In this document: one piece after another, positions 34,893 to 46,142 of the stretch
Position numbering within the stretch: position 1 is the stretch's first letter
Layout: the number at the start of each line of letters is the position of its first letter
DNA from: Owenia fusiformis
Taxonomy: Eukaryota; Annelida; Polychaeta; Sabellida; Oweniidae
Direction of reading: 5' to 3'
Length of the DNA stretch: 64,000 nucleotides
NCBI GenBank assembly: GCA_903813345.2
Contig: CAIIXF020000003.1
Coordinates: 10,862,931 to 10,926,930 of the forward strand
Made by a program: the position numbers and the translations under genes
Notes under the pieces: generated by a model
Told to the model about the DNA's origin: nothing
Seen by the model: the letters and a program-made list of their open reading frames with translations, nothing else
Databases searched by the model: none

Positions 34893-35075
34893 ACAGATCT
34901 GAAAATGAAAAAGGGGGGCCCTAAAACCAAAAAATTTGAGGCAGATTTTCTTGTTAAATTGGCCAAAAATTAAAAAAAAAACAAGGCCAAAAAAGCCCAG
35001 TAATGCCAAAGAAGACCCACTAATTGGGGCCCTAATAATTTTTGCTGGTCCCATTCTAGGAGGGGGGGGGGCTTG
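34893..35075. repeat. Poly-G/poly-A MITE-like fragment
   Basis: cagggacagatctgaaaatg, a ggggggccc run, gccaaaaattaaaaaaaa and a 10-G run before cttggcccta. Resembles the poly-G MITEs elsewhere but clear inverted ends are missing. Confidence 0.4.
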
Positions 35076-36190
35076 GCCCTACAAATCTTCAGTATTCAAG
35101 TGTGATGAGGTACCAACAAAAATCCGTAAAATGTAAGTTTGTACTGTGATACTACATGAGTTTAATACCATATATAAATCAAAGGGAGGGAGACAATTCA
35201 ACATGTTTATGATCTGAATGAAAACAGTTATAAAGTTAAATAAAAAGAACCCCTATGTTATTTACAACCTGGACCCTCTAGCTGCTAAAGATAATGACTT
35301 TTGATAGCAAACTTTTTAAACAATATATAATAGTATTGAGAAAACCACAATATACAAATATGCCCTGACCTAAACTAAATAGAGGACTTAATACACATAT
35401 ATAGATGGGTTAATACTGAAGATGGTAGAAGTGGTCAGGCTTTAACCTGCACATCACTTCATATATGATTGTGGACATATATTATTTTTACATTTTCATA
35501 CATCCAACCAGGATTATTAATGCTCTAATATAAAGTTGGCGTGGTTATAAGCTATTTTTCTGGGTAATATCAAAAGCTTCTTGAAAGCCCATGCTACTAT
35601 GAAAGCACACAATCATATGTGTGGTGAGGGAGTATTCTGGCACTAGACATAAAGTTTTAGTATTCAAACCCAACCAAAACTGCTGCCACAGTACATTGTA
35701 TATATCAATCTTCATAGCGAGTCCTCTATTAAAAGGGTAAATCAACTATTTTGCAAGAAAACTGAAACCGTAGATTTACCTTCTTGCATTTTGTTTCAAC
35801 TTGATCTCAGATTTATTTTGAAACTAGACCAGAACCAGGATGTAAATGACATCATATTTTATTTTGTCAAGTTCAAAATTGAGTATATTTGCTTCACTTG
35901 TATCATTAGCAAATATATGTTATATATCACAAACATAAATATTCATGTTTTTCAGAAGCCTTTCTTATTGAAACTCAGGATAAGGAAAAAATCTTTAAAT
36001 GTATTGCTATAAGTCTAACAACATGGTATAATAAAATTGATATATGGTATTGCACTAACTCCAGGCCATCAAAAATAACAGTTTGTTTATTTTAACCCAA
36101 TGACTCAAAAAATAAGATAACTGACATATCAATGAATCCTACTGTGTAATTGAAGGGACAATATTTTGCCATGTTATGTTATGTTATCAC
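35076..36190. other. No recognisable feature
   Basis: A+T-rich sequence; no gene or repeat recognised. Confidence 0.45.
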
Positions 36191-36200
36191 ATCACGGTGC

Positions 36201-36756
36201 GGTATCCAAACTGCATGCATACAATGCACGCAGTTTGAAACCCTTACAAACTGCGCAATTAAAAATGGCAGTCGAGGAGGACACGACTCCTGGTGTAAAC
36301 CTAGTTATCTCAATATAATGTTCCTAAGGAGCTTTCGTGTTCAAATTATACAGTGTTGCGTCCTATAATGTCTGTTTGTCGTAATTTGAAGTCTATTCAG
36401 CCCTTGTGTTTGCATATACTGAAAGATACAGGATTGCTGCATATAGTTTAAGTAATAAAGTATTTTCTTTTTCTGTGAAAAGTGCGACATCTTAACTTAT
36501 GTGTCAGTAATCGAAAAACCGATGATAATTTTTTATTAATCTGCTTATATTTTAAAAACTACGTTAATCTAGAGAGAACTTTCGCTATCACATGGTAGAA
36601 TCATATTATCACCCCCAAATGGGCGTATGAACTACAAAACAATGAGGAATAAATGTCTTAAATTGACGTTTGAAAACACTTGTATGATGCTAAGTTGATA
36701 TGTGCACAGTTTGTCAGTGTAGCAAAATTAAACTGCGTGCATGCAGTTTGGATACC
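36201..36756. mobile_element. 556-bp element with inverted GGTATCCAAACTGCATGCA
   Basis: A perfect 19-bp inverted repeat lies at 36201-36219 and 36738-36756. The similarity extends inward as atgcacgcagttt on both sides and outward more weakly. The interior lacks an ORF. The sphI-like GCATGC palindrome lies in both ends. Target duplication not resolved. Confidence 0.82.
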
Positions 36757-38404
36757 GCGGCGTGCACATATTAACTTCTGAACCAATACATTACAGATGT
36801 TATAAGTAAAACCATCATTGGCGCAACATCATGATCAAATTCATCTTCAAGAAGGTATAAAAATGTATGAAGTGTATTGGGCTATATATGAAAAAGTGAA
36901 ACAGAATTCACCTATATATTATTTTCAAAGTCAAAAAGAAATTTGTAACAAAGTGAAAGTGAGTGGCAAGATTTGGGCACACAGTGGTATTTACTTGCCA
37001 GTTTATCTGTGTTCATATATTACTTGGCAAGAAGCAGCTTTTATAGAGGGGATATCATGTAGAGCATCACACAGAGTCATTGTCCACATCAAAGTGAACA
37101 AATATATCATCATCATAAAGATGTTTGTATAAACCTGCATGAATTGTTAGCATGGATGATTTTTGGACCAGAATCAACTTTCCATTTTAGTCCAACATTT
37201 TTGTTTTGTTTTAACAGAACTGATAGTACAGGTGTTATTAACTTAGGTTCAATCCTTGGATGTGCCACTCCCAGACTATGGCATTCTAGCAGCTGATCAT
37301 GGCCATACAAACATCAAATATCAAGATTGATCATGTTCATTAAAGAGTGTATTCAAAATAGCATAGTGTGAACGTTTTTATTTGGTTTCTTTAATATTCA
37401 TCATCCAATTGACAGGACCTTAGGAGGCTGAATCTAAGATTATTTGCCCTGTTAAAACTAAATAAATACATAACCAAAACTGGCTAATATGATGGAAAAA
37501 CTGAAAGTAAAAGGTATACATGCTTATTTAAAGTAACAAATATTTTAATCTTTATTAAAACTATCCAGGATATTTATTAGAGGCCTTCATTTAAATATGT
37601 TAAAAACTTTTTCAGTTACTTCATGATGGATCATAACAGGCTCCCAACCAATTCAGGGCAAACACATTATGTTGCTTTTGTCATTGTATTTCATCTGCGA
37701 ATAATTCAATTTTCAGTTAAAAAACAAATTGTGTGAAACTTGTTAAAATGGCATTGCTCCTAGATGTTGACCGAATTAGGCAGTGACATCACATATCTAT
37801 GGGAGTCAAACTACTGAACTAGGAGATGCTGTCGGAGAGACAGCTTTCCCTCAAAATAACTATCCATGCAATGCAATAAGATATTTTTGGTACAAAGTGC
37901 ATCAATATAATTATCTTTAGTGCAATGCACATAGCTGTATTTGTTTTCAGTACAATGATTTTTTTGTACAATGTGAGTCAGTATAATCAGGTTATCCTGA
38001 AAAAACTGGCAGAAATGATCGAACAATTATCTGTTACATGTATGTTTCCTCTGAGTCATGAAAGACTAATAGTTATCCAAATTTCTAATCTTAAAAAAAT
38101 AATCTAAATGGAGTGAGTATGAATATAAGGTCATCATTATAGTAAAATGCTACAGATGCATGGGGTTAGCCAGGGGGGGCGTGTGATGGGTGCGATGGCT
38201 ACCCCAAATAATGACAACTTCAAGACATATTTAAATTATTGTGTAAACATGAAAACAGAGTTCATAAGTATGGTGGTATGAGTGGTTTGTGGAGTAGGAG
38301 TGAATGGATAATGAAATGAGTATTTCAAAATTCAGTCAAAATGATATAACATTACATCTAAAAATGTAGCCTTAAAAAGTGAAAAAAAAATCTTAGAAAA
38401 TGTG
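36757..38404. other. No recognisable gene
   Basis: A+T-rich sequence. A short ggttcaatcct near 37248 resembles a polymerase III B box, but no A box or tRNA fold is evident. A ggggttagccagggggggcg fragment at 38162-38181 is a scrap of a poly-G MITE. Confidence 0.4.
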
Positions 38405-38650
38405 ATTCCAGGTTGGGGAGATTCCCCATAGATCAAATGTTATAAAATCACAAAAAGTGAAATATCTTTTCTTGTATTAGACATATAATATTTTCTTTTA
38501 CTGAACATATATCAGATACATAAGGGTAATATGAAAATTGAACCACTAAAACTGATGTTTATTCAAGTTTAAGGGAACTTTCTACCATATCTGCAATGTT
38601 ATCTGACCTACCTTGTGGTGAAACTACCTACTCGCATCTGGATTATTGAA
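38405..38650. mobile_element. Family F element, copy 2 (uninterrupted)
   Basis: ccaggttggggagattcccc, then ttttcttgtattagacatat, ctgaacatatatcagataca, taagggtaatatgaaaattg and taccttgtggtgaaactacc. It is continuous where copy 1 is split, so it is an empty-site reference for the 32033-34564 insertion. Confidence 0.88.
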
Positions 38651-39282
38651 CAGATCTTTGGATTTAACAAATTATGCCCCATTCTCTAAAGAACATTTGT
38701 TTGATATTTTCCATATTTTATGTGGATCTTTTTACATTTAGGCTGCTAGAGCCCCCTCACTAAGGGATGTAGCTCTCTGTTACTTTCTCATGAATTTTCA
38801 AAGGTCTTTGCTGAGAGAAGCCTATAGCTAGATTTAACTGGACCACCCTAGTCAATTCAAAATGTCATTTACTAGATTTATTCATTTGTAAACTACCTTC
38901 TATAAGAATTCTACATGATTCCTGAAGGCTGGATTTATTTGTAAACTATTTAAACTGTGAAATGAGATTCACTCACATATGACTGACTCAGGGGTTGATT
39001 TACTTTTTGCTGTGATATACTGGTATGATGTACTGATGGAACGGTGTACTAATAGGTAAAAATCTTGATACAGTAAAACCTGTGTAAAGTGAACACCTAT
39101 AGAGCCACAAGTATTTGTTCATTGTAGGTAGGTGCTCATTACAGAGAGAGTAATCTATACAGAAGTATGTAGAGCTAATGAAGATGAAGGATGTTCACTT
39201 GAGACAATTTTTAAGACAGTTTTTACTGTAGTCAGGTTTAAAATAGTATGATAGAAAGAAGAGTGGAACCAGCAGTGAATCT
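38651..39282. other. No recognisable feature
   Basis: A+T-rich sequence without a recognisable gene or repeat. Confidence 0.45.
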
Positions 39283-39640
39283 AACTAGACAACAGCAACG
39301 CCAAAGCGTAGCAAATCCCATCCTTCTGCTACTATCTCATTTATAGCAAAAATTCAAAATGGCTAACTTTTAGTTAAAGTGTCATAAAACAATGTGCCAA
39401 TGCTAATGAGTATTCACATCAAATATGAACAAAATCGCTCTATTACTTTTAGAGTTATAGTAAAAAACCTAAAATAACACAAATAAAAATGACAATATCG
39501 CTCCACTACTTTTCAAGTTATAGCAAAAATTGTATAATAGTGTGTAAAAGCCGCCATTTTTCAAGATGGCTGCCATGTGTTTCTTAAATATTTACATGTC
39601 TAGCTTTATTAATGTCCTATATAACTTTTTTTACATTTAA
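39283..39640 (+). mobile_element. Family C element, copy 3 (5' part only)
   Basis: aactagacaacagcaacgcc, then aaagcgtagcaaatcccatc, tatgaacaaaatcgctctat and ccgccatttttcaagatggc match the left part of 28987-29848. It passes directly into family B units with no family C right end. Confidence 0.78.
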
Positions 39641-40245
39641 AACAAATTAATCAATTTGAAGCAAGTTGAAAAAGTCCTTTTTGACCTTTTTTGATCTTGG
39701 AAAGGTCAATGAAGGTCAAATCTCAATTCTAAAGTCAGATTTGAACTTCTGAGAACTTGAAATAAGTTGGAAAAAGACCTTTTTTACCTTTTTTTACCTT
39801 GAGAAGGTCAATGAAGCACAAATCTAAAGTCAGATTTGAACTCCTGATAACTTTTAGATGATCTTGAAAAAATTGGTCAATTTGAAGCAAGTTGAAAAGA
39901 GACCATTTTGACCTTTAGAAGGTCAATGAAGGTCAAATCTCAAATCTAAAGTCAGATTTAAACTTCTGATAACTTGTAGATGATTTTGAAAAAAGAATTT
40001 GGTCAATTTGATTGAAAAAAAAATTGGTCAATTTGAAGCAAGTTAAAAAAGACCTTTTTACCTTTTTATGACCTTCAGAAGGTCAATGAAGGTCAAAATT
40101 CAAATCTTCAGTCAGCTTTGACTTTCTGATAACTTGTAGATGATATCGAAAAGAATTGGTCAATTTGAAGCAAGTTGAAGCAACTGCCGCCAAAAAATGG
40201 AGACCATAACAATATGTCACCACTTTTAAAAATGATAAAATTGGG
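39641..40245. mobile_element. Family B array: four nuclear-receptor-motif units plus end
   Basis: Units of about 130 bp: ggtcaatttgaagcaagttg, then aaaagaccttttt, a gacctt/aaggtc block, gtcaaatctcaaatctaaag and tcagatttgaacttctgata. The blocks at about 39905-39930 and 40068-40095 read TGACCT-n5-AGGTCA-n4-AGGTCA; the others are partly mutated. The array ends with aaaaaatggagaccataaca and tatgtcaccactttt, the same end as at 12967 and 48930. Confidence 0.85.
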
Positions 40246-40250
40246 AGATG

Positions 40251-40708
40251 GTAGTGGGGAATACCAACTCTATAAGTATATGACTGTTATTTCCTACATG
40301 AAAAATCTAGCTTCAGGATTAAGTATATGTTGATTCAGATGAAATGGTTACCTTTTTAATTGATCATATAAAAGATACACTTTTGTATGATCATTTCCCA
40401 TTTAAACATCCTTTCACTTCCAATGATGCAGTTCTTTTAAAACATGACGTCAAATTGGTTGTTTTCTAAATAGGATCATTTAGTAAAAGGTATAAATCAA
40501 GTTGTTAAAGCCAGGATGTTTTCTTTGGTTAATACATTTGGTTAATAATCTACTAAAAACAAAATAAACAGGAAATCTGAGTCAAATATCTTACAGTCTT
40601 GATGACCCATTCATTTACAGCCTTACCTCAAATCATCCCACTCATTAACCCATACTGACCACCCCACTAAAGTAATTTTGTTTATCCCATACTTGGACGT
40701 GTTTAAGG
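40251..40708. other. No gene; one CRE octamer
   Basis: A+T-rich sequence with TGACGTCA at 40445-40452. No other feature recognised. Confidence 0.45.
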
Positions 40709-40710
40709 TA

Positions 40711-41626
40711 CAGGGTGTTCAAAAAAAAAACGCAACCCAAGGAAATCGCTATATCTTTGAAAATACTCATCCTATTATGTTCATATTTTCAGGAAAGAAA
40801 GATGAGACTGTGTATGTATAGCCCCTGTTGTTAGTTAGTTGTAAAACATGATGTCTTGGACACTTGCTCAAAAGACAGTTGTACTAGCAAAATACGAAAA
40901 ATGCGAATGGAAAATCACTATATCTTGGAAAATACTTATTCAATTATGTTCATTTTTTCAGGAAAAGAAAGAAGAGACTGTGTATGTATAGCTCCTTTTG
41001 TCAGTAAGTTGCAAAACATGATGCCTTGGACACCTGCTCAAATGAGAGTTGTTCTAGGAAAATACGAAAACGCGGTCAGAGGTGACTGCCACAGCAATAA
41101 AACCAAATAACTTTCTAACCATGGTGTTTTGGCACTTCAGATTTGGCGCAAATTATCCTCATTCGATGTGTGTTGCATTTGTGGAGTTTCATTAAAATCA
41201 CTCCAGGGACTTTACAGTTATGGTCAAAATGCCTTCTTAAGTCTCCCTGAACCAGGGCGTTTGACTGCGATTTGAAAGCATTTCAACCATGACTGTAAAG
41301 TCCCTGAAGTGATTTTGATTTCACTCTACAGATTTACCATACAGTGAATGAAGATGATTTGTGCCAAATTTGAAGAGCCAAAACACTATGGTTAGAAAGT
41401 TATTTAATATGTTTGCGGTTGCAGTCACCCCTGACTGTGTTTTTCGTATTTTCCTAGTACAACTGTCTTTTGAGCAGGTGTCCAAGCCATCATGTTTTAC
41501 AACTAACCATCTACAGGAGCTATACAAACACAGTCTCTTCTTTATTTTCTGAAAATATGAACATAATTGAACCAGTATTTTTCAAGATATAGCGATTTCT
41601 TTGGGTTGCGTTTTTTTAACACCCTG
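40711..41626. mobile_element. Mariner-like foldback element with transposase-start peptides
   Basis: Ends CAGGGTGTTCAAAAAAAA and TTTTTTTAACACCCTG are inverted and flanked by TA (40709-40710 and 41627-41628), as for Tc1/mariner elements. The left arm (40711 to about 41250) and right arm (about 41290-41626) pair along their length. The left arm carries an extra 168-bp direct duplication (40740-40907 and 40909-41078). Three places encode the start of a helix-turn-helix-like N terminus: MMSWTLAQKTVVLAKYEK at 40848 (+), MPWTPAQMRVVLGKYEN at 41021 (+), and MAWTPAQKTVVLGKYEK at 41490 (-). No catalytic domain is present. Confidence 0.85.
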
Positions 41627-41996
41627 TACATAAAGCCGGTTTGTAAAATCTTATATTTTCATCAGCAGGCAGACATAGCTTTATTTGGTAGCCGTCATTA
41701 TTGCCATTCACATATTGGTTCATTTCTTTGTAACGTTCGAAGTATAACTGCGTAAATGACAATGGCGAAAAACAATTACAATCTGTTTGATGGTTTAAAG
41801 AATGTTAACAAGAATATAAATCTGGATGAATATCTGAAAGAAAGGAAAATCCAGCCAAGGCCAAGAAAACAAAACGGGACATGAATATTCAAAAATAATT
41901 CCACGGTTGGTTGGAAATTATCTGAACTTTGGACAATTGAACAATGTGAACCAAATAACAAAAATTGGTATGGGATAAACAGATCATCCTACAGTC

Positions 41997-42118
41997 AGTT
42001 CAGGATATTTGGATTATGCCTTGGCCAATATAATAATATATCTACCCTCAGGACCAACGGCCCTCGGTCAGAAATATTATATCCGCCTCGGGATAATCGC
42101 AATATTCTGAACCTCATA
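41997..42118. repeat. Hairpin of the cccgaggg family
   Basis: cagttcaggatatttggatt (left) pairs with gcaatattctgaacctca (right) around a centre with ccctcaggacc and ggccctcgg. Similar in plan to the hairpins at 8341, 44403, 44851 and 51684. Confidence 0.7.
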
Positions 42119-42189
42119 TAGGATCTCTCTATATATATAAGGTCATGACCCAAGTCAGTAAATATATAGGGACCAGGGTAGGCCCGAGT

Positions 42190-43740
42190 CATGAGATTGA
42201 GAAGGGTGATATGGGTCAGGGAAAGATAAAGAGGGCCTGACCTAGGTGACGAAATATTTAGGGAGGGGGTAGCCTGGGGTATGAGATAGATAGGGAAGTG
42301 ATCTGGGATAGGAATAAGATAGGGAAGGGGTGGACTGGGTCAAGGAATAGTTGGGGACTTGGGTCAGAAAATAGATAGGAGTAGCTCCCCTGGGTCATAA
42401 TATATAGGGAGGGCTGACTTTGGTTAGGCAATAGATAGGGAAGAGGTGACCTAACTCAGGAAATAGATAGGGAGAGGCTGACTTAGGTTAAGGCTGACCC
42501 GGGTCAAGAAATAGACAGGGATGGCTGACCTGGGTCAAGAAATAGACAGGGATGGCTGACCTGGGTCAAGAAATAGACAGGGATGGCTGACCTGGGTCAG
42601 GAAATAGACAGGGAGGGCTGACCTGGGTCAAGAAATAGAGAGGGAGGACTGACTTGGGTCAAGAAATAGACAGAGAGGGCTGACTTGGGTCAGGAAATAG
42701 AGAGGGAGGGCTGACCTGGGTCAAGAAATAGACAGAGAGGGCTGACTTGGGTCAGGAAATAGACAGGGAAGGCAGACTTAGGTCAAAAAATAGATGGGAA
42801 GGGCTGACCTGGGTCAAGAAATAGACAGGGAGGGCTGACCTGGGTCAAGAAATAGACAGAGAGGGCTAATCTGGATCAAGAAATAGACAGGGAGGACTGA
42901 CTTGGGTCAAATAGACAGAGGGGGCTAACCTGGGTCAAGAAATAGACAGGGAGGGCTGACTTGGGTCAAGAAATAGACAGGGAAGGCTGACCTGGGTCAG
43001 GAAATAGACAGGGAGGGCTGACTTGGGTCAAGAAATAGACAGGGAGGGCTGATTTGGGTCAGGAAATAGACAGGGAGGGCCGACCTGGGTCAGGAAATAG
43101 ACAGGGAGGGCTGACTTGGGTCAAGAAATAGATGGGAAGGGCTGATTTGGGTCAAGAAATAGAGAGGGAGGGCAAACCTGGGTCAAGAAATAGACATGGA
43201 GGGCTGACCTGGGTTAGGAAATAGACAGGAATGGGTGACTTGGGTCAGGAAATAGACAGAGAGGGCTGACCTGGGTCAGGAAATATACAGATATGGCTGA
43301 CCTGGGTCAAGAAATAGACAGGGAAGGCTGACTTGGGTCAGGAAATAGACAGGGAAGGCAGACTTAGGTCAAGAAATAGATGGGAAGGGCTGACCTGGGT
43401 CAAGAAATAGACAGGGAGGGCTGACCTTGGTCAAGAAATAGACAGAGAGGGCAAACCTGGGTCAAGAAATAGAGAGGGAGTGCTGACTTAGGTCAGGAAA
43501 TAGACAGGGAAGGCAGACTTAGGTCAAGAAATAGACAGGGAAGGCTGACCTGGGTCAAGATATAGACAGGGAGGGCTGACTTGGGTCAGGAAATGGACAG
43601 AGAGGGCTGACTGAAAAGTGGACTGGGTCAGGGAATAGATAGGGAAAGGCTGACCTGGTTTAGGGTATAGGAAATGACCTGGATCAGGGAATAGATAGGA
43701 ACAGAAAGGTGGCCTGGGTCAGAAAAAGGAAGAAGGGGTG
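42190..43740. repeat. 31-bp purine-rich minisatellite, about 45-50 units
   Basis: The core (about 42480-43615, some 36 units) repeats ggctgacctgggtcaagaaa plus tagacagggag with a 31-bp period. Both flanks are degenerate. The plus strand is strongly purine-rich. About a dozen units contain exactly TGACCTGGGTCA, two abutting nuclear-receptor half-sites pointing outward. Units differ by single substitutions (gacttg/gacctg, caag/cagg, gaca/gata). Confidence 0.95.
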
Positions 43741-44120
43741 ACCAAAGACTTGTTACAAGATTAGTGATAAACACTTAAGTGCTATTGCCTCAAGTGCTCA
43801 AACAGCATCTTCAAACCAAGCTCAAAATTGTTTAGAGGGGTGAAATGAGCTGAAGATCTTTTGGACTCACCACAAAGACCTATATCTTCAAAGAAATTTA
43901 CCTATGAGCAAGATACTATGTTAAATGTACCATTGAAATTTTTAATTTGAAAATACTCAGGGATAGAATGAAATAAACATACACAAAGCCTTAACTTAAA
44001 ACATGGAAAAATAAGAATATCAAGAAGACTTGAAGTTATCTAATTAAAGTTCTAGTTAAGTTTGGATAGATCTAAAGAAGGATTTGTGGTGTAACCCCAT
44101 GAACTGACATGCTGAATAAT
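43741..44120. other. No recognisable feature
   Basis: A+T-rich sequence after the 31-bp array; no gene recognised. Confidence 0.45.
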
Positions 44121-44122
44121 TA

Positions 44123-44252
44123 CTGTATTCGCCATAATAAGCGCCCTGGGAGCTTTTGAAATTGAAATTCCCATTGTAACCCATTATTTCTTGAACTCAG
44201 TGAAGCAGGGTGGATGCTTATCAGGGATGGGCCCTTGATACAGCGATTACGG
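44123..44252. mobile_element. 130-bp MITE, CCGTATTCGCC family
   Basis: CTGTATTCGCCATAATAAGC at the left and GCGATTACGG at the right are imperfect inverted ends, flanked by TA (44121-44122 and 44253-44254). The segment gcttttgaaattgaaatt, then cccattgtaacccatta matches in inverted orientation the right end of the 724-bp element at 49326-50049, so this is a deleted derivative of that element. Confidence 0.85.
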
Positions 44253-44402
44253 TAACCTTTTGTAAAATTGTGTTTTTTCTATAAAAAGGAGTAAAGCACT
44301 GGGAATAAAGCACCAGAAACATGTAAAACCATCAGACTCATTATTAACATCATAACTCACAAGAACCTAAATAGTAATTCTCTTCTCTGTCTTAAATATT
44401 AT

Positions 44403-44850
44403 ATGAGGGTTATGTTATGGGAGGTTTTGGATATGAGGTATATCCCGAGGGAAATCTTACCGAGGGCTCGGAGGGCACGAGGTAAGATATCATATTTCCC
44501 GAGGGATATACCCCATATCCAAAACCGAGCATCACATAACTAATTTATCCTATGACAAGTGACTTTTATCTATGAGACATTGATTATTCCCTCAACTGAT
44601 AAATTGAAAAGATTTTAACTTTTTAAACTAATGTTGATTTTATTTGTCGTATATAAAACATGCATATTGAATGAAAGTCAATAATTTAGAAGAACATATT
44701 TTAACGAATTTTGACGTTTCTACTCCGAGCGAAAAAGTTTTCCCGGGAGTATTGGTGCGGGAGATATAAATATGTCCCGCTCCTCCAAGATATCGATTTT
44801 ATATCCCGCTGTTATGTACCTGAAACCTCACTTGTCATAGGATAAATAGG
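44403..44850. mobile_element. Palindromic hairpin-plus-core module, copy 2
   Basis: A hairpin (about 44403-44545: gggttatgttatgggaggtt, then a cccgagggatata pair) is followed by a core with inverted ends TTATCCTATGACAAGTGA (44563-44580) and TCACTTGTCATAGGATAA. Within the core, gcgggagatata and tatgtcccgctcc pair. The arrangement matches 8341-9727. Confidence 0.8.
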
Positions 44851-45340
44851 GGTTATGCACTGGGAGGTTTTGGATGCAGGGAATATCCCGAGGGATATAC
44901 AATATATCTTCCCGAGGGACCGAAGGGACCGAGGGAAGATGTATTGTATATCCCAAGGGATATTCCATGTATCCAAACCGACCGTGCATAACTGGTGTAT
45001 CTCATACTTGAGTGGGTTTAGGGTAGATATAACCTTTTCCACCTTTTTCAAATGACAAGATATTTATATTTAACATTTTCGTAATATTCTTTTTGTTCAA
45101 TACAATGAAATTGTAACATTTAAACTTTAAAAAAATTAAATTTTAAAATTAAAAAATCAAAACTTTTGATATTCAAACTTTTTTAAACTTTTGAAAAATT
45201 CCCGGGAGCGGGATGGATATATTATATCTGCCCGCATTTGGCCTGGAGCGGGACATATACAATATATCCTGCCCGCTCCTCAGATACGATATATATTCCC
45301 GGGTGATATCTACCCCAAACCCACTCAAGTATGAGATACA
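44851..45340. mobile_element. Palindromic hairpin-plus-core module, copy 3
   Basis: Directly follows copy 2. Hairpin about 44851-44995 (ggggttatgcactgggaggt, then tatcccgagggatata and its pair, with cgagggaccgaagggaccga at the centre). Core ends are GTATCTCATACTTGAGTGGG (about 44997-45016) and its perfect complement CCCACTCAAGTATGAGATAC at about 45319-45338. The core has a second dyad of gcccgcatttggcc and gagcgggacatata type. Confidence 0.82.
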
Positions 45341-45865
45341 AACTGATATCTTATAGAACCGAGGAAAGGGAAGGCAGGTGGATTGGTATTGGCATAAAAT
45401 TACCTTTGTCATTATTATGACTTAAGGTAGTTATACACTGACAAAGATATGGCTCCATGCTGCATTATTTGATGAGTGTTGAGCTTCAGAACAAAAATGT
45501 GATATTACACTTTTAAAAAATAGTTTTTTAGCTTGTATAAATACAAAATTTGGATGGATTTAATAAATTTCATCTAATGATAGTTTCTTTTGGATATTTT
45601 TGTTGCATAATGCTACACAATTGACAGCATACAAAAATTGTTCTTCCAAAGAACAATAATAAAAAACCAAGTCAGTGACCACTTTTAAGTTTAGTTACCT
45701 ATCTATATAGAATGCAAAAACAAAACAAAAATCTACAAAAGTAGTCTATTTACATCACTACCTTAATATCCTAGATGCGAGTAGAAATAATCTTGATTTA
45801 CGTCATTAAAAATATATGGTTTTGAAAAGAGTTTATCAACTTTGAAAATTTAATTTTCTTTGAAA
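45341..45865. other. No recognisable feature
   Basis: A+T-rich sequence; no gene or repeat recognised. Confidence 0.45.
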
Positions 45866-45869
45866 ATGT

Positions 45870-46142
45870 GACTTCTAGGTTGGGGAGATTCCCCATAGCC
45901 CCCATGTTGGAAAATCACTAAAATGGAAATATCTTTTCTTGTGTTGGGCAGATAATATTTTCTTTTACTGGACATATTTTAATTTGTATAACTATCAGAT
46001 ACATAAGGGTAATATGAAAAGTGAACCACTAAAACTGATGCATATTCAAGTTTAAGGGAATTTTGTAATACCCTGCCATGTTATTTCCCCCGAATTAGCC
46101 ACCTGGTGGCGAAACTCGTAACTACCTACTCGCATCTGAGTA
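45870..46142. mobile_element. Family F element, copy 3 (uninterrupted)
   Basis: tctaggttggggagattccc, then ttttcttgtgttgggcagat, tactggacatattttaattt, taagggtaatatgaaaagtg, ccacctggtggcgaaactcg and taactacctactcgcatctg. This copy keeps the sequence across the junction where copy 1 is split. Confidence 0.88.

Noticed and set aside
37240-37300. tRNA or SINE promoter (ggttcaatcct B box)
   Set aside because: No A box at proper spacing and no cloverleaf; the sequence is not repeated in the window.
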